From assembly GCA_018335895.1 (NCBI GenBank), contig JAGXQU010000056.1:1-64000 (forward strand): 64,000 nt of DNA, in the 5' to 3' direction. This document shows positions 1 to 7,916 of this stretch, piece by piece (position 1 is the first letter of the stretch; each line of letters opens with the position of its first letter). The DNA comes from Hyphomicrobiales bacterium (GTDB lineage: Bacteria > Pseudomonadota > Alphaproteobacteria > Rhizobiales > Xanthobacteraceae). The position numbers and the translations under genes are program-made. The notes under the pieces were generated by a model, which was given only the letters and a program-made list of their open reading frames with translations, had not been told where the DNA came from and searched no databases.

Positions 1-690
1 GAAAAGGTCCGCGCCTATGCACGGTTCAACCGTGCGCGGCTCGCGGACGCGGGCAAGGCGACGACCGGACAACTCCTCGGCAACGGTCATCTGGCGATGA
101 CGATGGAAACCGGCAACGAGGCGCAGCGCTATCAGGGCATCGTTGCGCTGGATGGCAACTCGCTCGAAGAAGCCGCGCATACCTATTTTCAGAACTCGGA
201 GCAGATCCCGACCCGCGTGCGTCTCGCGGTCGGCGAGGAAATGCTTGCCGGCGAGAAGATGCATTGGCGCGCCGGTGGCTTGCTGGTGCAGTTCCTGCCG
301 TCGGATTCTTCGCGCTCGCGCCAGAGCGACATCGATGCCGGCGACGCGCCGGAAGGCACGGAGAAGCACGAGGTTAAAGAAGACGACGCCTGGGTCGAGG
401 CGAAGTCGCTCGTCGCGACCGTCGAGGACCACGAGCTGCTCGACTCCTCGCTCTCCAGCGAGCGGCTGTTGTGGCGTCTGTTCAATGAGCGCGGCGTGCG
501 CGTGTTCGATGCGATGCCGGTGGAAGCGAAGTGCTCCTGCTCGCGAGACCGTGTTTACGACATGCTGAAGAGCTTCACGCCGGAAGACCGCGCGAGCATG
601 GTGAAAGACAACAAGATCGTCGTCACCTGCGAATTCTGCGGGCGGGTTTACCCGTTCGAGCCGGGCGAGGTTGAGACGGAGAATAAATGA
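1..690 (+). CDS. hslO: Hsp33 family redox chaperone HslO, C-terminal part (starts before window)
   Basis: Frame open from base 1; Hsp33-like sequence with C-terminal CSC...CEFCG zinc/redox motif. Confidence 0.93.
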   Translation, partial: EKVRAYARFNRARLADAGKATTGQLLGNGHLAMTMETGNEAQRYQGIVALDGNSLEEAAHTYFQNSEQIPTRVRLAVGEEMLAGEKMHWRAGGLLVQFLPSDSSRSRQSDIDAGDAPEGTEKHEVKEDDAWVEAKSLVATVEDHELLDSSLSSERLLWRLFNERGVRVFDAMPVEAKCSCSRDRVYDMLKSFTPEDRASMVKDNKIVVTCEFCGRVYPFEPGEVETENK

Positions 691-694
691 GTCT

Positions 695-806
695 GTCATT
701 CCGGACGCCGCGCAAGCGGCGATCCGGAATCCAGTAACCTTCAGTGCCAATGATCTACGCTGGTGTTTACTGGATTCCGGGTCTCGCTCCGCTCGCCCGG
801 AATGAC
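695..806. repeat. Intergenic palindromic repeat (GTCATTCCGG...CCCGGAATGAC)
   Basis: Long imperfect inverted repeat between hslO and apaG; resembles dispersed rhizobial palindromes. Confidence 0.6.
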
Positions 807-822
807 GATGTTGATGCTAATG

Positions 823-1215
823 CTAATGCATCACCTTCTTCACGCTCGGGCTGTCGAGCGAGAAGGCCGGCACCTCGGCGTCGAAATCGTCGCCGTCTTC
901 CGTCACCATCTGATAGGTGCCGGACATAAGCCCTGACGGAGTCTTCAGGGGCACGCCGCTGGTATATTCGAAGCGCTCGCCCTGCCGCAGCACCGGCTGC
1001 TTGCCGACGACGCCCGCGCCCTTGATTTCCTCGGTGCGGCCGTTCGCGTCGGTGATCTTCCAGTGCCGCGAGACGAGCTGCACGGCTTCCTCGCCGAGAT
1101 TGAGGATCTCGATCGTATAGGCCCAGAAATATTCGTCGTCGCCCGGGGACGAGCGTTCCGACGAATACTCCGGCGTCACCGTGATCTGAACTTTGCGAGT
1201 CGTCGCGCGATACAT
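823..1215 (-). CDS. apaG: Co2+/Mg2+ efflux protein ApaG
   Basis: MYRATTRKVQITVTPEYSSERSSPGDDEYFWAYTIEI...; start trimmed to MYRATT. Confidence 0.9.
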   Translation of the reverse strand: MYRATTRKVQITVTPEYSSERSSPGDDEYFWAYTIEILNLGEEAVQLVSRHWKITDANGRTEEIKGAGVVGKQPVLRQGERFEYTSGVPLKTPSGLMSGTYQMVTEDGDDFDAEVPAFSLDSPSVKKVMH

Positions 1216-1228
1216 GCCGCAGATAGTA

Positions 1229-2437
1229 TCAGACGGCGGCAAGTCCGCGCGAGAGGTCCTCGATCAAATCGTCGGGATGCTCGAGCCCGACGGAAAGCCG
1301 CAACAGGCCTTCGCCGATGCCCATCTGCGCCCGGGCCTCCGGCGTGAAGCGCTGGTGCGTCGTGGTTCCCGGGTGCGTGATCAGGCTCTTGGTGTCGCCG
1401 AGGTTGTTCGAGATGCGGATGAGCCGGAGCGCGTTCGCGAAGCGGAACGCACCGGCCTGATTGCCATCGACCTCGAAAGAGAGGAGCGTGGAGCCGCCCT
1501 TCATCTGCTTCTTCGCAAGTTCGTATTGCGGGTGATCCTTCCGGAACGGATAGATCACTTTTTTCAGCTTCGGCTTGCCGGCGAGCCAGTCCGCGATTTT
1601 CGCGGCGTTCTCCTGTGCCTTCTCGACGCGGATTTGCAGCGTCTCGATGCCCTTGAGCAAAACCCAGGCATTGAACGGCGACATGGACGGGCCGGTCTGG
1701 CGCATGAAGGTATGCAGATGGTCTTTGACGAATTTCTCGGATGCGAGGATCGCGCCGCCGAGGCAGCGGCCTTGGCCGTCGATGTGCTTGGTCGCCGAAT
1801 AGCAGACGATGTCGGCGCCGAGTTCGAGCGGCCTTTGCAGCATCGGAGTCGCGAAGACGTTGTCCACGATCAGGAGCGCATTCGCGCGCTTCGCGACCTT
1901 CGCGATCGCCGCGATATCGAGAATTTCGAGCGTCGGATTGGTCGGGCTTTCGAGGAAGAAGGCTTTGGTCTCGGGACGTACCGCATTCTCCCACGCCTTC
2001 AGGTCGGTACCCTCGATCAGCGTCGAAGTGATGCCGAAGCGCGGCAGCAGTTCCTCGATCACATAGCGGCACGAGCCGAACAGCGCATGCGCGGCCACGA
2101 CATGGTCGCCCGCTTTCAGAAAGCAGAGCATCGAGGCGGTGACCGCCGCCATGCCGGTCGCAGTCGCGCGGCAAGCTTCCGCGCCTTCGACCGCGCGGAT
2201 GCGCTCCTCGAACATCCCGACGGTCGGGTTCGAAAAACGCGAATAGATGAAGCCGTCGTCCTCGCCGCGGAAGCGCGCCGCACTCTGCTCGGCGCTGTCG
2301 TAGACGAAGCTCTGGGTGAGATAGAGCGTCTCCGCGTTCTCGCCGAACTGCGAGCGCATGATGCCCGAATGGATGAGACGGGTTTCCGGCCGCAGCGAGG
2401 CTGCATCGGGGACGGGACGAGGGGTCTTGACGGTCAT
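1229..2437 (-). CDS. metZ: O-succinylhomoserine sulfhydrylase
   Basis: PLP-dependent Cys/Met metabolism enzyme with YSATKHIDGQGR motif; start trimmed to MTVKTPRPVPDA; SAM-II riboswitch upstream. Confidence 0.9.
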   Translation of the reverse strand: MTVKTPRPVPDAASLRPETRLIHSGIMRSQFGENAETLYLTQSFVYDSAEQSAARFRGEDDGFIYSRFSNPTVGMFEERIRAVEGAEACRATATGMAAVTASMLCFLKAGDHVVAAHALFGSCRYVIEELLPRFGITSTLIEGTDLKAWENAVRPETKAFFLESPTNPTLEILDIAAIAKVAKRANALLIVDNVFATPMLQRPLELGADIVCYSATKHIDGQGRCLGGAILASEKFVKDHLHTFMRQTGPSMSPFNAWVLLKGIETLQIRVEKAQENAAKIADWLAGKPKLKKVIYPFRKDHPQYELAKKQMKGGSTLLSFEVDGNQAGAFRFANALRLIRISNNLGDTKSLITHPGTTTHQRFTPEARAQMGIGEGLLRLSVGLEHPDDLIEDLSRGLAAV

Positions 2438-2456
2438 TGACGTGGTCCTTCCAAAC

Positions 2457-2493
2457 AAAAACCCGGCCGGGGGTTTGGCCCCATAAGCCGGGT
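2457..2493 (-). terminator. Intrinsic terminator between riboswitch and metZ start
   Basis: On - strand: ACCCGGC...GCCGGGT stem followed by TTTTT. Confidence 0.65.
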
Positions 2494-2504
2494 GACACAC
2501 GTCT

Positions 2505-2566
2505 CCCCGGCCTTTTAGCGACTTATTTTACGTGGCTGCAAGCCGGCCGGCTCAAATGACCACGAA
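2505..2566 (-). promoter_or_regulatory. SAM-II riboswitch
   Basis: - strand CGTGGTCATTTGAGCCGGCCGGCTTGCAGCCACGTAAAATAAGTCGCTAAAAGG matches the SAM-II pseudoknot consensus. Confidence 0.88.
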
Positions 2567-2627
2567 GTGCGGGGATTATGCGTAACGCTCGCTTGGCGTC
2601 AAGTTCGGCCTATTCTAGGTCTCTCAG

Positions 2628-3752
2628 ATGGAAAGCGCCTCCGTGCACCGGCTCCCACAATCGGCCCAAGGTATTCTGCCCGCGCGGGCGATCCGCGAGC
2701 TTGCAGACACGAAGGCGATCGTCGCGGATCGCGCCTTTGACGCGGATCAGGTTCAGCCGGCCTCGCTCGATCTGCGCCTCGGCGTGCGCGCCTGGCGCAT
2801 CCGCGCGAGCTTCCTGCCGTCCGCGAAGACGCCCATCTCGGAGCGGCTCGAGGATCTGGCGCTGCATTCGATTTCGCTGAACGGCGACGGCACCGTGCTG
2901 GAAACCGGCTGCGTCTATATCGTCGAGGTCGAGGAGCGGCTTGCATTGCCTGCCGACATTGCCGCCGCGACCAACCCGAAAAGCTCGACCGGGCGTCTCG
3001 ACGTTTTCACGCGGGTGATCGGCGACCGCGTTGCCGCCTTCGATACCATTCCGAACGGATACCAGGGCACGCTCTATTTGGAAATTTCTCCGCGCACGTT
3101 TCCGATTCTGGTGCGCCGCGGCTCGCGTCTTTCGCAGATCCGTTTCCGGCGGGGCGAGGCGAAGCTCGACATGAAAGAACTCGCGGCACTCCAGACGCGC
3201 GAGAAGCTCGTCAGCGCAGCCGAACCCGATCTGCGCGGCGGTGGGGTCGCCGTGTCTGTCGATCTTTCCGACTTCGGCAACGGCTATGCGGGCTTTCGCG
3301 CCAAGCGGCATACCGGCCTCATCGATGTCGACAAGCGCGCGGGCTATGACGTGATGGATTTCTGGGAGCCGATTCCGGCGCATCCGTCGCGCCGTCTCGT
3401 GCTCGATCCAGACGCTTTTTATATTCTCGCTTCGAAGGAAGCGGTGCATGTGCCGCCGGATCACGCCGCCGAAATGGTGCCGTTCGATCCGCTGGTCGGC
3501 GAATTTCGCGTACACTATGCGGGCTTCTTCGATCCCGGCTTCGGCCACGCGGCGGCTGGCGGCCATGGCGCGCGCGCGGTGCTGGAAGTGCGTTCGCGCG
3601 AAGTACCCTTCATTCTGGAAGACGGACAGATCGTCGGGCGTCTCGTGTATGAGCGGCTGACCGAACGTCCGGACAAGCTATACGGCGAGGTCGGATCGAA
3701 CTATCAGGCGCAGGGCCTGAAGCTTTCGAAGCACTTCAGGCCGCTCACTTAA
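2628..3752 (+). CDS. dcd: 2'-deoxycytidine 5'-triphosphate deaminase
   Basis: Long alphaproteobacterial dCTP deaminase form: QPASLDLRLG, NPKSSTGRLDVFTRVI. Confidence 0.88.
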   Translation: MESASVHRLPQSAQGILPARAIRELADTKAIVADRAFDADQVQPASLDLRLGVRAWRIRASFLPSAKTPISERLEDLALHSISLNGDGTVLETGCVYIVEVEERLALPADIAAATNPKSSTGRLDVFTRVIGDRVAAFDTIPNGYQGTLYLEISPRTFPILVRRGSRLSQIRFRRGEAKLDMKELAALQTREKLVSAAEPDLRGGGVAVSVDLSDFGNGYAGFRAKRHTGLIDVDKRAGYDVMDFWEPIPAHPSRRLVLDPDAFYILASKEAVHVPPDHAAEMVPFDPLVGEFRVHYAGFFDPGFGHAAAGGHGARAVLEVRSREVPFILEDGQIVGRLVYERLTERPDKLYGEVGSNYQAQGLKLSKHFRPLT

Positions 3753-3759
3753 CTCTTCG

Positions 3760-4644
3760 CTAGGCCTTCTTCGTCCGCGTCCGCTTGCCGGAGATCGCCC
3801 GCACTTCGGCGCGCAACGCGCGAATTTCTGTAAGCAGCACGCTTTCCTTGTCGCTCAGTTCCGCGAGCGCCTGCTGCTCCGCGCGATGCTCGCGCTCCTC
3901 GGCTTGGCGGATCTTGTCGGCTTCGTTCTGCATCGCCGTCACGATGATCGCGATAAAAAGGTTCAGCACCGTAAACGTCGTCGTCAGAATGTATGGGATG
4001 AAGAAGAGCCACGCATAGGGATGCGTCTTCATCACGTTGTTCGCGAGCTCATTCCAGCCCTCGAGCGTCATCACGGTAAAGAGCGAATAGGCCGAACGTC
4101 CCATGGTGCCGAACGCATCCGGATGGTCGGGACCGAACATGTTCGTCGCCATCACGGCGAAGCAGTAATAGACGAGCGTCAGCAGGAACGCGATCGCGCC
4201 GATGCCGGGCATCGAGCCGATCAGGCCGCCAACCACGCGCCGGAGCGTCGGCACCGCGGAGACGAGACGAAGCACGCGCAGGATACGGAGCGCGCGCAAG
4301 ACGGAGAGCGGCCCGGTCTGCGGCATCAGCGAAAGCGTGATGACGATGAAGTCGAAAACATTCCACGGATCGCGAAAGAAGCTGCGGCCGGTGACGATCA
4401 GGCGGACCAGAACCTCGACGACGAAAATGCCGAGGAGCACATGATCGAGCGGCTCCAGGATCCAGCCGTAATGCTTCATCAGCGTTCCGCTGGTCTCGAG
4501 GCCGAGCACCAGCGCGTTCAGCATGATGAGTGCGGCAAGCACGCGATCGGTTTTCGGATGTTCCAGAAAATGCCGGGCACGATCGATGGTCGCGCCGCCC
4601 CAGGTTGCCCGGATCAGGCGCTTCGGATTTGCACGCTTCGCCAC
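3760..4644 (-). CDS. BacNav-type voltage-gated cation channel (filter TLEGWNE)
   Basis: 6-TM ion_trans family; S4 RALRILRVLRLV; pore TVMTLEGWNEL. Confidence 0.88.
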   Translation of the reverse strand: MAKRANPKRLIRATWGGATIDRARHFLEHPKTDRVLAALIMLNALVLGLETSGTLMKHYGWILEPLDHVLLGIFVVEVLVRLIVTGRSFFRDPWNVFDFIVITLSLMPQTGPLSVLRALRILRVLRLVSAVPTLRRVVGGLIGSMPGIGAIAFLLTLVYYCFAVMATNMFGPDHPDAFGTMGRSAYSLFTVMTLEGWNELANNVMKTHPYAWLFFIPYILTTTFTVLNLFIAIIVTAMQNEADKIRQAEEREHRAEQQALAELSDKESVLLTEIRALRAEVRAISGKRTRTKKA

Positions 4645-4703
4645 AGAAAGCCCCCACTATTCCACCTGCATTAGAGCAGGGCCTTTGAAAGTGGCAAGGG
4701 GAC

Positions 4704-5024
4704 CTAAAATCTCTCGGCGCGCAGCACGAAGGTATCGCTGACATTTACGACGCCGATATGCCGCTCGACGACTGCAAAGGCCGCATCGAGAAGCTTGTCG
4801 AGGCGCTCCGGCCGGATCAGACAGATCACCGCCACCATGCCGCTCGCGCGGCTCACCTGGCCTTCGCGGCTCCACTGGCCCGACCTTCCCGAGCCGCCGC
4901 TTACGGGCAGGACCGTGAATCCGGTCACGCCGACGCTGATCAGCGCGTCGGTCAGCCGCTTTTCCATGACGGCTTCGATGATGATTTCCACGCGCTTGGC
5001 TTTGTGCATCTGCATCGCTCTCAC
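4704..5024 (-). CDS. sbtB: PII-like protein of SbtB type
   Basis: PII-like fold sequence; 8 nt downstream of sbtA. Confidence 0.8.
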   Translation of the reverse strand: MRAMQMHKAKRVEIIIEAVMEKRLTDALISVGVTGFTVLPVSGGSGRSGQWSREGQVSRASGMVAVICLIRPERLDKLLDAAFAVVERHIGVVNVSDTFVLRAERF

Positions 5025-5032
5025 CCCGGATT

Positions 5033-6010
5033 TCAGCGCATCAGCGCCTGCGCCATCGTCATGTAAAGCGGTATCCCGAGCGTAATATTGAATGGAAACG
5101 TGATGCCGAGGGAGAGTGTCAGCGAAATTGAAGGGTTCGCCTGCGGCAATGCCACCCGCATCGCCGCCGGAACGGCAATGTAGGAGGCAGACGCGCCGAG
5201 CACCATCATCAGCACGGAGCCGCCAAGCGACAGTCCGAGCGCAAGACCGGCGCCAAGCCCGAACGCAGCGCCCACCAACGGCATCACGATGCCGAACGCC
5301 GCGACGCCGGGCGAGAGCAAGCCTCGGTTATCCTTCAGACCCCGGCCCGCGACGATCCCCATATCGAGGAGAAAAAGGCACAGCACGCCCTTGAAGGGAG
5401 AAACGACGAAGCTTTCAATTTGCGCCAGCCCATCCTTGCCGGTGATCCAGCCGATGAGGAAGGAGCCGACCAGCAAGACAATCGATCCGTTCAGGAGAAC
5501 TTCCCGCCAGAGCCTGCCGTCAATGCTGCCGCCGTTTTTGCTGCCGCGCGCTGCGAGCCATAGCGCAGACACGATCGCCGGCGCCTCCATCGCCGCCGCG
5601 ACAGCGACCATGTAGCCTTCCGCCGGCGTGCCCATGCCGCTTAGGAGCGTGCTTGCCGCCACGAAGGTCACGATCGAGATCGAGCCGTAGTGGCCCGCGA
5701 TAGCAGCGGCATCGACCACAGGCAGCGAGGTCATCGAGCGTAACAGCAGATACGCGACAAACGGCAGCGCGAAGGAAAGCGCGACCCCTGTGAGCAACGC
5801 TGCAAACAGGCGCAGATCGATGCCGTGGCCGGTGACTCCGACGCCGCCTTTGAAGCCGATGGCAAACAGAAGATAAAGCGAGATGCCTTTAACGATGGCC
5901 TCGGGAAAGTTGAGGTCGGATCGCGCGAGCGCTGCGAACAGGCCAAGCACGAAGCTGAGTACAATGGGCGAAATCAGGTTCGCCGCCGCCAAGCTTAGTA
6001 CGCTATCCAT
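5033..6010 (-). CDS. sbtA: Sodium-dependent bicarbonate transport family permease
   Basis: SbtA family: HYGSISIVTFVAA, GxPLYM C-terminus; operon with sbtB and a channel gene. Confidence 0.85.
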   Translation of the reverse strand: MDSVLSLAAANLISPIVLSFVLGLFAALARSDLNFPEAIVKGISLYLLFAIGFKGGVGVTGHGIDLRLFAALLTGVALSFALPFVAYLLLRSMTSLPVVDAAAIAGHYGSISIVTFVAASTLLSGMGTPAEGYMVAVAAAMEAPAIVSALWLAARGSKNGGSIDGRLWREVLLNGSIVLLVGSFLIGWITGKDGLAQIESFVVSPFKGVLCLFLLDMGIVAGRGLKDNRGLLSPGVAAFGIVMPLVGAAFGLGAGLALGLSLGGSVLMMVLGASASYIAVPAAMRVALPQANPSISLTLSLGITFPFNITLGIPLYMTMAQALMR

Positions 6011-6119
6011 CTACTCGGCTCACCCAAATCCCGATCCATTTCGCGGATTTATAATACCGGGATTCGCCGAGACCTACAGCATTTTGCTCTTTGCGCCGAT
6101 GTAGTAGCGTGCACGCAAC

Positions 6120-6156
6120 GCGGGCGTAGTTCAGTGGTAGAACGACAGCTTCCCAA
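6120..6156 (+). repeat. tRNA-Gly(CCC) 5' half, att copy 1 (left end of element A)
   Basis: GCGGGCGTAGTTCAGTGGTAGAACGACAGCTTCCCAA; identical copies at 39582 and 60202; no 3' half follows. Confidence 0.92.
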
Positions 6157-6197
6157 TCAGCCGAAGCAATTTTCATAGTTCATCATAGATGATGACG

Positions 6198-6219
6198 AGC
6201 CCCGATTTTTGGGGCTTTT
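6198..6219 (+). terminator. Terminator between att and integrase (element A)
   Basis: AGCCCCGATTTTTGGGGCTTTT; conserved in element C. Confidence 0.7.
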
Positions 6220-6276
6220 CGCGTGTTATCCTATTCCTAGCTGCACATTGAAAAACGCAGCTACACCCATCCACTC

Positions 6277-6298
6277 GGTGCCTGAGAGGTGCCTGAAA
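6277..6298. repeat. Tandem GGTGCCTGAGA/GGTGCCTGAAA, putative left arm sites, element A
   Basis: Abuts the integrase ATG; matching pair at 39530-39551. Confidence 0.7.
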
Positions 6299-7432
6299 AT
6301 GCCTAGAGCCGTCCTCACGGATATTTCCGTGCGGGCGCTGAAGGCTCCCGCACACGGTCAGATCACCGTCTGGGATTCGAGCAGCCCGGTCGGCGTGCGT
6401 GTCTCTGCTGGAGGTACGAAGACTTTCATCGTTCTTGTCGGAAGTGGGAAGCGCCAAACTATCGGCAAGTTTGGGATTATTACTCTTGCGGAAGCAAGAG
6501 CTGAAGCAAAACGTATCCTCGCCGAGAAGACGCTGGGCATAGCAAAACCGAAACCGTCTAGCGTTTCGTTTGCGACCGCCTGCAACTACTTTCTCGACGA
6601 GAACTACAAAGGCAAAAGACCGCGCACAAAAGCAGAAGCAAAGCGCTTGCTTGCACGGCACTTCACACCGGTTTTTGGTAAGCGGCCGATTTCCGAAATT
6701 ACCGATGCGGACGTGGGAGCAGTTCTTTCTAAACTTGCCAAGACGCCGAGCGAACAGCTTCATGCGTTCCGTGCCCTTCGAACGATGCTGAAATGGTGTA
6801 CGCGGCCCCCGCGTCGGTACATCGCGCACAGCCCGCTCGAAGGATACGAGCCGCCTGGAGAAGATCGGAAAGGAACGCGCGTACTCTCTGACGCCGAACT
6901 CGCGAAGATTTGGAAGGTCGCCACGGGCCGCTACGGCGGCTTATTCCGGCTCCTCATCCTTTGGGGTACGCGAAACGGAGAGACCGCGCGCATCCGACGC
7001 TCGTGGATCGAAGACAACGTTCTCACGATCCCCGGCGAGGTAACGAAGAACAAGCGCGCCCACGCTATTCCGCTTCTTCCTCTCGCTAAGAAAGTGCTTT
7101 CTGAATGCCCAGAGGGCGCATTCTTCTTTCCCGGGAAGTCATCGGATACGTTCTTCAACGACGGCTCGTGGGGAAAGCTCAAGGCGGACCTTGATCGAGT
7201 GTCTGGCGTCCATAACTGGCAGCTTCGCGATATTCGCCGCACGTTCCGGTCGAACCTGGCCAAGATGAAAGTGCCCCGGGAAATTGCAGAGATCATGCTC
7301 AACCATGTCACCGGAGCAAATAGGAACGACCTCGACGAGATTTACGACCGTTACGACTATCTCGACGAAAAACGTGACGCACTTGCGAAATGGGAATCTC
7401 GGCTGCGCCAGATTCTTAAGGAGAAACAATGA
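6299..7432 (+). CDS. Tyrosine recombinase/integrase, element A
   Basis: Phage integrase family with LRDIRRTFR...LNHVTG catalytic region; adjacent to att. Confidence 0.92.
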   Translation: MPRAVLTDISVRALKAPAHGQITVWDSSSPVGVRVSAGGTKTFIVLVGSGKRQTIGKFGIITLAEARAEAKRILAEKTLGIAKPKPSSVSFATACNYFLDENYKGKRPRTKAEAKRLLARHFTPVFGKRPISEITDADVGAVLSKLAKTPSEQLHAFRALRTMLKWCTRPPRRYIAHSPLEGYEPPGEDRKGTRVLSDAELAKIWKVATGRYGGLFRLLILWGTRNGETARIRRSWIEDNVLTIPGEVTKNKRAHAIPLLPLAKKVLSECPEGAFFFPGKSSDTFFNDGSWGKLKADLDRVSGVHNWQLRDIRRTFRSNLAKMKVPREIAEIMLNHVTGANRNDLDEIYDRYDYLDEKRDALAKWESRLRQILKEKQ

Positions 7433-7462
7433 GGAGCCATGAGCATCTTGTGGCTCCTCCTT
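7432..7462 (+). terminator. Hairpin after integrase
   Basis: GAGGAGCCA...TGGCTCCTC then CTTTCT; conserved at 61512. Confidence 0.55.
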
Positions 7463-7537
7463 TCTATGCATACATTCTCGGGATCCATCGGTGGTGAACC
7501 GGGGGCTTGCAAGCTCTTCTTCAAAGGGAGTTTTGCA

Positions 7538-7774
7538 ATGTCTAACCGACCACTCATCGTCGATTGGAAGGGACTTAAGAAGCTCGGCTGGTGTTACTCA
7601 CGAGCCCATACGTGGCGCTTGATGTTTGACCCGGAGTATGGCGACCGCCGATTCCCGGCGTGCCGCAAACTCGGTAAGCATCCAAACGCTCACCCGGTGT
7701 GGCGCATGAGTGAAATACTCGCCTACTTCGAGTCCCACGGTTTGAAAGTGACCGAAGATTGGAATGCTTCCTAA
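7538..7774 (+). CDS. Small HTH/excisionase-like protein
   Basis: MSNRPLIVDWKGLKKLGWCYSRAHTWRLM...; near-identical counterpart after the element C integrase. Confidence 0.7.
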   Translation: MSNRPLIVDWKGLKKLGWCYSRAHTWRLMFDPEYGDRRFPACRKLGKHPNAHPVWRMSEILAYFESHGLKVTEDWNAS

Positions 7775-7783
7775 AGAGGAAGC

Positions 7784-7816
7784 CGACCCCCGGTGTCCAA
7801 GCCGGGGGTCGAATTT
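7784..7816 (+). terminator. Intrinsic terminator after xis-like gene
   Basis: CGACCCCCGG...CCGGGGGTCG then AATTTT. Confidence 0.7.
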
Positions 7817-7916
7817 TACAAGGTCGTCATCAATCGAACGACTTAGCGAAGGTCAGTGATTGCAAGTTAGCATGAAAATGAGCTGATGAATTCCGATCAC
7901 CAGTTTCTGGAGCGCA

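Noticed and set aside
1176-2498. Long ORFs overlapping metZ in other frames (1176-2498 -, 1193-2440 +)
   Set aside because: Shadow ORFs in high-GC DNA; the metZ frame is a clear homolog
2610-3566. 318-aa ORF opposite dcd
   Set aside because: Antisense shadow of dcd with no recognisable domain
3886-4674. 262-aa ORF opposite the core channel gene
   Set aside because: Low-complexity charged sequence typical of antisense shadow
6120-6240. Intact tRNA-Gly gene at 6120
   Set aside because: Sequence after the anticodon loop does not pair with the 5' half and no CGCCCGC acceptor strand follows
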